A program made the position numbers and the translations under genes. The notes under the pieces were generated by a model. The model searched no databases, was not told where the DNA came from, and saw only the letters and a program-made list of their open reading frames with translations. Below, piece by piece: positions 22,313 to 30,126 of a stretch of DNA of 64,000 nucleotides; within the stretch, counting starts at the first letter, position 1; each line of letters starts with the position of its first letter. The DNA is from Actinoplanes sp. SE50/110 (lineage in GTDB: Bacteria > Actinomycetota > Actinomycetes > Mycobacteriales > Micromonosporaceae): NCBI RefSeq assembly GCF_900119315.1, contig NZ_LT827010.1, positions 2,885,001-2,949,000 of the forward strand. Reading direction: 5' to 3'.

Positions 22313-25178
22313 TGGTCCTGGCGATGCTGGGCACCCCCTTGGCGTCCACGGCGAACATCATCCAGTAACCGGGCACCGCCACTCCCGGGTCCGCCGGAAT
22401 GGTCAGCTGGTAACCACCACTCACGGCCACCTGCGGCAACGACAACCGTCGCTGGTCGGTGTCGACGCTGTGGGTCGCGGTCCCCATCCGTACGAGCGCG
22501 AACGACTTGATGCTCTTGTCGGTGGTGACGGTGATCTTCGACCCGTTGGCGGCCGTCGTCGGCGCCGAGGTGATCACCGGCCGCGACTTGACACCCACCA
22601 GGTACGGCGGGGTGAAGATCTCCGCGTCGAAGTGGTTGGTCGCGCATCCGGCGCCGCACAGCCCGCCGCCGCCGGTGAACACCCGGCCGTCCGGCATCAG
22701 CAGCGCCACGCTGTGATAGGTGCGCGGCATCGCGGCCGGTGACAGCGGACTGAACGTCTCGGTGACCGGATCGAACAACTCCGCCTGCAGCACCGCCGTG
22801 TTGTCGGAGAACGGCACCGGATAGTTCTGCCCGCCGAAGACCGCCACCTTGCCGTCGGGCAGCACCACGCTGTTGTGGAAGGCGCGGGCGTTGGCCATCG
22901 GCGCGATCTTCCGGGTGGTCACCGTGCTGCCGGCGATGGTCAGCACGTACGCGTTGGCGGTCGCGTCGTTGTTCTCGTAGTTCGGCGCCCCGCCCACGGT
23001 GAGGATCTTGCCGGTGTCGTACATGACCGCGTTGCCGTTCATCGCGTCGCCGTCGTCGCCGCGCACCCCGGCCGGGCTGACCCCGCCGGTCCCGGCGGTG
23101 GTATACCAGTTCATCGCCCGGCTCGGCCCGGCCTGCAGCACCCTGCCGCCGGACCAGGCGAACAGCCAGGCGTGGTTGTCCTTGCGGTAGTCGCCGTTCG
23201 GGTTGCTGTCCGCGGTCAGCATCGGGGCCGCGTCCGCGCCGGGCAGCGCGGTCCATCCGGTGGCCGGGGAGAACACCTCGCCGGCCTTGTGCCGGCCGCC
23301 GTTGACCCCGCCGGCCCCGCCGCTCCACGACCCGCCGACGGTGAACACCCGTCCGTCCCCGAGGGTGGCACTGGCCTGGTAGCCGCGCGGCGTGGTCATC
23401 GCCGGCCCGGCGGTCCAGGCGTCCGTGGCCGGGTCGTAGATGCTGGTCTTCTCACTGTTGTTGCCGCCGGTGACGACGATCCGGCCGTCCGGCAGCGTGG
23501 CGATGCCGGGGCAGAACATGTCGTGCCCGGTCTCGCTGACCGACCGCTGGGTGACCACCCCGGTCGCCGGATCGTAGGTGGCGGTCAGGGTCAGCCCGCC
23601 GCCGCCGCTGAACGTGTCGGCCTTGAACGCCGACCAGGTCAGGATCCTGCCGTTGGGCAGCTGCGCGGCGGCCACCGGGACCAGCGGGAAGCCGACCGGG
23701 GCGCTCCACACGCCGCGTTTCGGGGCCACCGAGCCGGCCGGCCCGAGCAGGTCGAGCTCGGCGGCGCTGCTCCACGGGCCGCGGGTGCCGGCCTCGGTGA
23801 CCGCGGTCAGCCGCACGTAGCGGGCGGTGGCCGGCGGGAAGATCACCGTCTGCCGGGCCGGGTTGTCCGCGAACACCCCGTCGGTCACCCGGTCGGTCCA
23901 GGTGGTCGCGTCGCTCGAGGTGGCGATCCGGTAGCGGCCGATCCGGCCGTTCGGTGAGGCGGGGCGCGGCAGATAGGACAGGCCGCCCACCGGTACGGCG
24001 TGGTGCAGATCCACCGTGACCGAGTGTGGCAGTCCCGGCACCGGCGTGGCACTCCACGCGCTGTGCCAGATGGTCGCCGGGTCGCCGTCGAGCACGTTGA
24101 CCGCCCGCCCGTTCTCCGCGGCGGTCTCCTCGCTGTCGGCGGTCACCGTCCAACCGGTGCGGGCCAGGGTCGGGTCGGGCCGGCCGAGCAGGTTGATCTC
24201 CGCGGCGCTGCTCCACGGGCCGCGGTTGCCGGCCTCGCTGAGCGCGGTGATCCGCACGAACCGGGCCAGGGCCGGGGCGAACGTGACCGTCTGCGCGTCC
24301 TGGCTGTCGATGAACGCGCCGGTCGCGGCGGCCGGCCCCCAGGTGGTGCCGTCCATGCTGGTTTCGATCCGGTACCGCCCGATCAGCCCGTTGCGGCCGC
24401 CGTCCTGCCGGGGCAGGTAGCTGAGCCCGGACACCAGGTTGGTGACCCGCATGTCGACGGTGAAGGTGTGCGGCAGCGGGGCAGCCGGCGCCACGCTGTA
24501 CGCGGTGTGCCAGATCGACCTGGTGTCACCGTCCAGGGCGTTGGCCGCGGCGCCGTTCGCCGCGGCCGTCTCCTGGCTGTCCGCGGTGGCCGTCCAGCCG
24601 GTCCGGGGCAGCGCCGGGTCGGTGCCGCCGAGCAGGTCGACCTCGGCGGCGGCGACCTGCCTGCCGCGGTTGCCCGCCTCGGTGACCGCGACCAGCCGCA
24701 CGTACCGGGTGATCACCGTGCCGAACGTGACGGTCTTGAGCGTGGCGTCGTCGGCGAACGTGCCGGTGGCCACCGGGGCGGCCCAGGTGGTGCCGTTGTC
24801 GCTGGTCTGCACCCGGTACCGGCCGATCCGGCCGGTGGCGGTGCTCGCCCGCGGCAGGTAGGTGAGGCCGCTGACGGCGACCCGGTTGCCGGTGTCGATC
24901 GCCAGCCGGTGCGGCAGCGCGGTGGTGCCGCTGAGCCAGGCGGTGCCCGCGGCGCCGTCGATCGCCTTGGCGGCGGAGGTCTGTCCGCTGTCCGCGGTCA
25001 CCTTCCAGCCGGTGTGCGGCAGCGGCAGCGCGGTGGTGACCGCGACCGGGACGGCCGTGGGCAGGATGTGGCCGGCGTGCGGGTCGGCGGCCGGGGCGGC
25101 CCGCCCGGACCGGTGCAGGGCCACTGCCGTGCCGAGGAGCAGGCACAGGCTCAGGGTCGCCGCGAGGCGTACGCGCAT
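22299..25178 (-). CDS. Secreted galactose oxidase-like copper radical oxidase with three N-terminal F5/8 type C domains
   Basis: A 959-residue exported protein; the ATG at 25178 follows GGAGG. After a signal peptide come three discoidin/F5-8C (CBM32-like) domains (about residues 45-180, 190-330, 340-480), each with the GRIGRYR or GLIGRYR strand and YVRL or FVRI strand. The kelch-type propeller and C-terminal DUF1929 domain follow. All copper-radical residues of fungal galactose oxidase have counterparts: Cys in DMFCPG, Tyr in RGYQAS, Trp in GGSWSGG, Tyr-His in RTYHS, His in GTATHSVDTDQRR. It should oxidise primary alcohols, such as galactose C6, to aldehydes with release of H2O2. It appears to stand alone, with the DUF6230-DUF6114 operon terminator upstream. 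Confidence 0.88.
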   Translation of the reverse strand: MRVRLAATLSLCLLLGTAVALHRSGRAAPAADPHAGHILPTAVPVAVTTALPLPHTGWKVTADSGQTSAAKAIDGAAGTAWLSGTTALPHRLAIDTGNRVAVSGLTYLPRASTATGRIGRYRVQTSDNGTTWAAPVATGTFADDATLKTVTFGTVITRYVRLVAVTEAGNRGRQVAAAEVDLLGGTDPALPRTGWTATADSQETAAANGAAANALDGDTRSIWHTAYSVAPAAPLPHTFTVDMRVTNLVSGLSYLPRQDGGRNGLIGRYRIETSMDGTTWGPAAATGAFIDSQDAQTVTFAPALARFVRITALSEAGNRGPWSSAAEINLLGRPDPTLARTGWTVTADSEETAAENGRAVNVLDGDPATIWHSAWSATPVPGLPHSVTVDLHHAVPVGGLSYLPRPASPNGRIGRYRIATSSDATTWTDRVTDGVFADNPARQTVIFPPATARYVRLTAVTEAGTRGPWSSAAELDLLGPAGSVAPKRGVWSAPVGFPLVPVAAAQLPNGRILTWSAFKADTFSGGGGLTLTATYDPATGVVTQRSVSETGHDMFCPGIATLPDGRIVVTGGNNSEKTSIYDPATDAWTAGPAMTTPRGYQASATLGDGRVFTVGGSWSGGAGGVNGGRHKAGEVFSPATGWTALPGADAAPMLTADSNPNGDYRKDNHAWLFAWSGGRVLQAGPSRAMNWYTTAGTGGVSPAGVRGDDGDAMNGNAVMYDTGKILTVGGAPNYENNDATANAYVLTIAGSTVTTRKIAPMANARAFHNSVVLPDGKVAVFGGQNYPVPFSDNTAVLQAELFDPVTETFSPLSPAAMPRTYHSVALLMPDGRVFTGGGGLCGAGCATNHFDAEIFTPPYLVGVKSRPVITSAPTTAANGSKITVTTDKSIKSFALVRMGTATHSVDTDQRRLSLPQVAVSGGYQLTIPADPGVAVPGYWMMFAVDAKGVPSIARTIRVF

Positions 25179-25256
25179 GGATGTCCTCCGTGGTGGGTTC
25201 GACAGAACCCCACCGCATTCGTCTATGTCATTTGCGGGAAGGTCGGAAGCTGGACA

Positions 25257-25290
25257 CGAAAAAATCGGCCCCGGCGCTGAGCGCCGGAGC
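25257..25290 (-). terminator. Rho-independent terminator of the DUF6230-DUF6114 operon
   Basis: On the minus strand a stem built from CCGGCGCT/AGCGCCGG (25271-25287), extended by GGC/GCC, is followed by a run of T (A at 25259-25264 on the plus strand). It starts about 20 bp after the DUF6114 stop. This is the only classical hairpin-plus-T-run terminator I see in the window. Confidence 0.85.
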
Positions 25291-25306
25291 CGGTCGGAGC
25301 GGAATG

Positions 25307-26839
25307 TCAGCTTTCGGTGATCTGCAGCGGCTGCCCGGTGAGCGTGTTGCAGCTGACGAACGCCAGATCGATGGTCACGTTGGTGAACCAGAGGATCGGC
25401 AGCGTCAGCGGCGGCGGCTGCTCCGGGGTGAAGGTGACCGGGATCAGGCCGAACAGGTTGCCGGTCATCTTCGGGGTGTAGAAGTGCACGTTGCCGGTGG
25501 TGGTCAGCTCGGCGCTCTTGATCGTGGTGACCGCGTCGCCGGGCTCGTCGATGGTCAGGCTGAACGGCTTGTTGACCGCCTTGTCCATGTCGAACTGCAG
25601 CGCCTTGATCGTGCCGTTCGCGGTCGGGACGTCGGCGACACCCTTGTAGGTCGAGTTGTACATGGTCAGCGAGTCGACCTTCATGACGCCCGGCTTGATC
25701 GCCGACCGCGGCACGCTGCCGTCGGCGACCACGTTCTCCTGGCGGGCGCCGAGGCACGGGATGACATCCGAGTCGGCGGCGGGCTTGCTGGTGGTCCTGG
25801 CCGGAGCGGGCGCCGTGGTCTTGGCCGGTGCCGCGCCCGGGGCGGTGGTCCCGGTCGCGGCCGGCTCGGCCGCCTTGCTCGCCGACGCCGACGGCGACGC
25901 GCTCGGTGCGGGCGACTCGTTGCCACCGATGCCGAGCAGGTTGCCGACGCCGTCGACCACGCTGTGGATGCCGTCGACGATCGGGTTGCTGTCGTTCGAC
26001 GCCGCGGCGGCCGAGGTGCTGGTGGCCGGCGCGGGCGTGGTGGTGGTGGCGGTCTTGGTGGGCGTCTTGCCGGCCGGCCGGGCCGGGATGGTCGCCGGGG
26101 TCTTCTTGCCGCCGGTCTTGCTGGGTGACGCGGAGGTCTTGATCGACGGCAGGCCGGCCGGGCAGTCGTCGGCGCTGGCCGGGAGCCGGCTGCCGATCAG
26201 CATGGTCGCGCCGACCAGGATCGGCAGGGTGATGATCGCGAGCGCCTTGCGGTTCAGGCCGCGGCGCGGGCCGGGCAGGCTCCCGCGGGGGTCCTCACCC
26301 TCGGGCTCGGGCGCCAGGCCGGGCAGGATGCTCGGGTCGCTGACCACCGGCTGCTCGTGCGGCCGGTCGTCGTGCCCGGCAACCTCGAGGTGCCGGGTGT
26401 CGGTGCCCTCGGCCGGCACCGGCTCGCCCTGGGACGGTCCGGCGAAGTCGAGCGGGCCCTGCAGGGCGGTGGCCGGCCGGTGGGGCGCCGGCGACCAGGA
26501 GAGCGCGAGCGCGCCACCGACGATGCCGAGCAGCATGCCGATGAACCAGCCGCCGAGGTTCAGCCCGATGAACGAGTAGAGCGCGGTGAGCAGGCCGACG
26601 ATGCCGTAGAACATCCGCTGGGCCGGCGAGAACATCACCAGCGCGCCGCAGATCAGCATCAGGATCGGCAGCAGGTACGACAGGAAGCCCTGCGGGCCGA
26701 TGTGAATCTGCAGGTTGCCCAGCGACAGGTTCGAGCTGTACAGCAGCTCCAGGCCCGACAGAAGCAGGAGCAGACCCGACCAGAACGGCCGTGCGCGCCG
26801 CCACCGGCGGAACTTGCTCCAGAAATCGTCCGTCGCCAC
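25307..26839 (-). CDS. DUF6114 domain membrane protein with long extracellular region
   Basis: A 510-residue membrane protein. The GTG at 26839 is chosen for its GGAGG site; a GTG at 26866 is in frame but lacks one. Four N-terminal helices form the DUF6114 domain (WSGLLLLLSGLELLYSSNLSLG, QGFLSYLLPILMLICGALV, PAQRMFYGIVGLLTALYSFI, LGGWFIGMLLGIVGGALAL). A charged cytoplasmic stretch and a further helix (LAIITLPILVGATMLIGS) precede a Ser/Thr/Pro/Ala-rich extracellular linker and a C-terminal beta-rich domain (about 385-510). Such genes regularly pair with DUF6230 in actinobacteria; the role is unknown but suggests a surface structure. Confidence 0.85.
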   Translation of the reverse strand: MATDDFWSKFRRWRRARPFWSGLLLLLSGLELLYSSNLSLGNLQIHIGPQGFLSYLLPILMLICGALVMFSPAQRMFYGIVGLLTALYSFIGLNLGGWFIGMLLGIVGGALALSWSPAPHRPATALQGPLDFAGPSQGEPVPAEGTDTRHLEVAGHDDRPHEQPVVSDPSILPGLAPEPEGEDPRGSLPGPRRGLNRKALAIITLPILVGATMLIGSRLPASADDCPAGLPSIKTSASPSKTGGKKTPATIPARPAGKTPTKTATTTTPAPATSTSAAAASNDSNPIVDGIHSVVDGVGNLLGIGGNESPAPSASPSASASKAAEPAATGTTAPGAAPAKTTAPAPARTTSKPAADSDVIPCLGARQENVVADGSVPRSAIKPGVMKVDSLTMYNSTYKGVADVPTANGTIKALQFDMDKAVNKPFSLTIDEPGDAVTTIKSAELTTTGNVHFYTPKMTGNLFGLIPVTFTPEQPPPLTLPILWFTNVTIDLAFVSCNTLTGQPLQITES

Positions 26840-26876
26840 TCGTCGTCCTCCAGGAAAAAAGGTCACACAAAGGGGT

Positions 26877-26907
26877 GGGGCTCGCGGGGTGGTGCTCCGC
26901 GAGCCCC
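26877..26907 (-). terminator. Intercistronic hairpin between DUF6230 and DUF6114
   Basis: A perfect 11-bp stem, GGGGCTCGCGG (26877-26887) and CCGCGAGCCCC (26897-26907), with a 9-nt loop lies just after the DUF6230 stop and 38 bp before the DUF6114 start. No T run follows at once. It may be a partial terminator or a 3'-end stabiliser that sets a lower level of the second gene. Confidence 0.5.
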
Positions 26908-26919
26908 GGTGGAACTAGA

Positions 26920-27558
26920 TCAGTAGCACTCGTTGCCGTCGCCGGTGAGGAGCTTGAGGCTCATCCCGGTCAGCTTGAACGTCGAGGCCGACGTCGAGTA
27001 CGCCTGCTGCTTCAGGCTGTTGATGGTGACGTGCTCGGCCTGCTGACCGAAACCACCGACCGCACCCTTCGCGTCGCCGGCCCGGTTGAGGTTGCCGGCG
27101 TCCCGACCGATCTCGATGTTGGTGAACGTCGCGTCGCCGCTCAGCTCGGACATCCCGATCAGCAGGTTGGAGGCCTGGACCTTCTTCGAGTCGTCGTCCG
27201 ACGCCTTGACGCCGGTCGCCGCCTTGATCTGCAGGGTGATCGTGCCCAGCGGGGTCTTCTGGGAGACCGACTGGCACAGGTTGGTGATCGTCGCGCTCGA
27301 GATGCCGGACATGGCGGCCGCGCGCGGCTTGCCGCTGCCGTCGACCAGCGCGTCGCTGTACTGCGTGAAGCCGTTGCCCTCGAGGGTGTCGGCGCTCAGC
27401 TTGAACTGCGTGCCGGAGATGACGAAGTTGGCGGCCAGGGCGCCCGTCTGCAGCGCCACCACCAGGCCGGCCGCAACGGCGGTCGGCACGCCAACGGCGA
27501 CGGCGAACCGGCGCCAGTTGGTCCGTCCGGTGGCCGGAGCGCTCTGCGAATCCTCCAC
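26920..27558 (-). CDS. DUF6230 family exported protein
   Basis: A 212-residue protein with the GTG at 27558 preceded by GGAGGA. A single N-terminal hydrophobic segment (RRFAVAVGVPTAVAAGLVVALQTGALAA) serves as signal or anchor. The beta-rich remainder has ANFVISGTQFKLSADTLEG and ISSATITNLCQSV, typical of DUF6230. First gene of the pair with DUF6114, separated by 80 bp containing a hairpin. The two C-terminal domains may be related in fold, since both have NLCQSV/NV..FY-type strands, but this is a weak impression. Confidence 0.85.
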   Translation of the reverse strand: MEDSQSAPATGRTNWRRFAVAVGVPTAVAAGLVVALQTGALAANFVISGTQFKLSADTLEGNGFTQYSDALVDGSGKPRAAAMSGISSATITNLCQSVSQKTPLGTITLQIKAATGVKASDDDSKKVQASNLLIGMSELSGDATFTNIEIGRDAGNLNRAGDAKGAVGGFGQQAEHVTINSLKQQAYSTSASTFKLTGMSLKLLTGDGNECY

Positions 27559-27976
27559 GGATCCTCCTATAAAAGAGTGACGGCCGGTACCGGCCTGCTG
27601 TTGATGGCTCGCATCGACGGGCGACACTTCTGCCAACCGTCAACAGAGAGGCGAGTCGATGCCGTCGTCGTAACGTTCGGGAAATGTTGCCGCCCCGGCA
27701 CGGTGACTACAAGGGCCATGGCTACTAGTCAGTAACCCACATCACTTGATCTTGTTAACGCAGCGTGATGCCGCTGTCCGCGGTGTCCGAAATACCGGCG
27801 GTAAAGCGGACAAGTGGTCCGGTTTCCTGAGTGTGGCAATCACCACAAGTGACGAGACATCGTCGGTCACGGATCGGTAACGAAATCCAGAGATCTCTCA
27901 GAAATCGCTGTCTCCCACCACTTCGCCGAGGTCGACCCTCCACCGAACGGGTAAGTCCGGCCGGGTCGCTGCCGAT
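27559..27976. other. Divergent intergenic region, DUF6230 operon versus histidine kinase
   Basis: A 418-bp gap, with a lower G+C stretch around 27735-27765 (ending in GTTAACGC) that probably carries promoters. A small inverted repeat TGTGG (27832-27836) / CCACA (27843-27847) is visible. No gene or known operator is recognised. Confidence 0.4.
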
Positions 27977-29905
27977 GTGAGGGGCGTGAGACTGCAACGC
28001 CGGCTCAACCTGGGCTTCGCCGCCCTGCTCGGGCTGTTCACGGCGTTCCTCGTGGTGCAGTTCGGCACCGGCGGGCGGCTGCGCGACGACCACGACCGCC
28101 GGTCCGCCCGGATCGCCGCGGCCCGCGAGGCCAATCAACACGCCCTGCAACGGATGACCGACGCCGAAACCGGGGTGCGCGGCTACCAGCTCACCGGGGA
28201 GCGGCTCTTCCTGGAGCCCTACGAGAACGGCCGGGGCGCCGCCCTCGCCGCGCTCGGCACCGCCGCCGAACAGACCCGCGACCCGCAGGTCCGGGAGCTG
28301 GTCGAGGCCGAGCGGCAGGCCGCCTACGACTGGCTCGCCCAGTACGCCGCCTCGGTGATCGACCGGCAGTCCCGCGCCACCCGGACCGATCCGGCGCTCG
28401 GCAAACACCTCTTCGACCGGGTCCGGGCACTCAACGCCGCGGCGGACGACGCGATCGCCGCCGAGCAGCACGCCGAGAACGCGGCCGGCCGACGCCGGAG
28501 CCGGATCCTGGGCGCCGGCTCGGCCGCGCTGGTGCTGGCCGTGCTCGCCGCCGGTTACCTGCTGGTCCGGGTCAGCCGGCGACAGCTGCTGGTGCCGCTG
28601 GCCCGGCTCGGCGACACGATCCGCCGGCAGGCCGCCGGCGACCGGTCGGCCCGCGCCGAGCTCCTCGGCGCGGCGGAACTGCGTACCGTCATCGAAGCTT
28701 TGAACGATCTTTCCGCGCAGACCGAGGAACTGCTCGCCGCCGAGCAGGCCCGCACCGCCCGCGCCTGGCTCTGCCAGGCGGTCGTCGCCGAGCTGCAGCA
28801 GGAGGGCGCCGACCCGGCGCAGGTCGGTCACCGGGTGGTCGCCCGGATCGGCGGGGCGCTCGGCGCCGACGCCGTGCACGGCAACCTGTTCGTCCCCGGT
28901 ACCGGTCAGATCGCGGTCCGCTGGCCGCCGGAGGCGCCCGACCCGGCGCCGGACGCCGTCACCGGGATCCGGGACATGCCCGCCGGGCAGCCCGCGATCC
29001 GCGCCGGCGGCCTGGCCGTCACGATCGGCGGCGACCCCGACTGCCCGGGCGGCTGGGTGCTGGTGGTCCGCGAGTTCCTGCCCCAGTTCACCGCCCCGGA
29101 GCACCGCCTGCTGGCCAGCGTGGCCGGCGAGATCGAACGGGCGCTGCGCCAGCTCGGCATCCGGGTGCACCAGGAGCTGCTGATCGGCCAGCTGCGGATG
29201 CTCGACCAGCGCAAGGACGTCTTCATCCAGACCGTCACCCACGAGCTGCGCACGCCGCTGACCAGCATTCTCGGCTACGCCGAGATGCTCGCCGACGAGG
29301 ACGAGGAACTGAACCCGATGCAGCGCCGGTCGCTCAATGCGATCCTACGCAACGGGCACCGCCTCCAGGACACCATCAACGACCTGCTGCTGCTGGACCG
29401 GCCGGCGACCGCCGTGGACGCGGTCACCGAACCCCTCGACCTGGCCGTCCTGGCCACCACCGTGCACGCCGAGCTGCAGGCCGCCGCCCAGGCCAAGAAC
29501 CTGGCGGTCACTCTCGACGCGGCGCCCGCCTGGGTTCGCGGCGACCGCACGCAGCTGCAGCGGGCGCTGCGCAAACTGCTGGAGAACGCGATCAAGTTCA
29601 CCGCCGCCGGGGGCAGCGTCACCTGGGGCTGTGACGCGGACAGCCGGCACGTCACGGTGACGGTCACCGACACCGGCATCGGCATCCCGCCGGAGGACGT
29701 GTCCGGTCTGTTCACCCCGTTCCACCGGGCCGGCAATGCGATGGACCAGGCGGTCCAGGGCCCCGGGCTGGGCCTGGCGATCGTCCGCGACATCGTCCGC
29801 GACCACGGCGGGGCGATCGCGGTGCAGTCGGTGGTCGGCCGCGGCACGACCTTCACGGTGACCCTGCCGGCTGTTCCGGCGCCGGTGGCCCTGCCGGTCT
29901 CCTGA
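27977..29905 (+). CDS. Orphan sensor histidine kinase with CHASE3-like domain
   Basis: A 642-residue membrane sensor kinase. The first helix is about residues 8-30; the extracellular helical region (about 35-175) has the CHASE3 signature (TDAETGVRGYQLTGERLFLEPY). A second helix (about 178-198) leads to a HAMP linker and a GAF-like region (about 260-405). The HisKA phosphoacceptor is His422 in THELRTPLTS; the ATPase domain has the N box (LLENAIKFT), DTGIGIPPE and GPGLGLAIV. No response regulator is adjacent, so its partner is elsewhere. The GTG at 27977 or that at 27986 could be the start; neither has a well spaced ribosome site. The input signal is unknown. Confidence 0.9.
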   Translation: MRGVRLQRRLNLGFAALLGLFTAFLVVQFGTGGRLRDDHDRRSARIAAAREANQHALQRMTDAETGVRGYQLTGERLFLEPYENGRGAALAALGTAAEQTRDPQVRELVEAERQAAYDWLAQYAASVIDRQSRATRTDPALGKHLFDRVRALNAAADDAIAAEQHAENAAGRRRSRILGAGSAALVLAVLAAGYLLVRVSRRQLLVPLARLGDTIRRQAAGDRSARAELLGAAELRTVIEALNDLSAQTEELLAAEQARTARAWLCQAVVAELQQEGADPAQVGHRVVARIGGALGADAVHGNLFVPGTGQIAVRWPPEAPDPAPDAVTGIRDMPAGQPAIRAGGLAVTIGGDPDCPGGWVLVVREFLPQFTAPEHRLLASVAGEIERALRQLGIRVHQELLIGQLRMLDQRKDVFIQTVTHELRTPLTSILGYAEMLADEDEELNPMQRRSLNAILRNGHRLQDTINDLLLLDRPATAVDAVTEPLDLAVLATTVHAELQAAAQAKNLAVTLDAAPAWVRGDRTQLQRALRKLLENAIKFTAAGGSVTWGCDADSRHVTVTVTDTGIGIPPEDVSGLFTPFHRAGNAMDQAVQGPGLGLAIVRDIVRDHGGAIAVQSVVGRGTTFTVTLPAVPAPVALPVS

Positions 29906-30126
29906 GGCCCTTTCGGGCCACCGGGGGGATCTGCGGCCCACTCACGATCCGCTCGGGGTCGCGACCGCCTCCGATTGCGGCGTACGCGGTCAGCCGCCCC
30001 CGGAGGTCGGGGCGGCGGATTCCCGGATCCCTGGGCGCCCGGACGGTGACCGGTCCGCCGTGCGGGCGGGTTTCGCCGGGGCGGGGCGGGGGCTAGATTG
30101 CGGGAAAGTGGGATCGACGGCTCTGG

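Noticed and set aside
29906..29919. Terminator after the histidine kinase (GGCCC-TTTC-GGGCC)
   Set aside because: Stem of only five base pairs with no T run; too weak to list.
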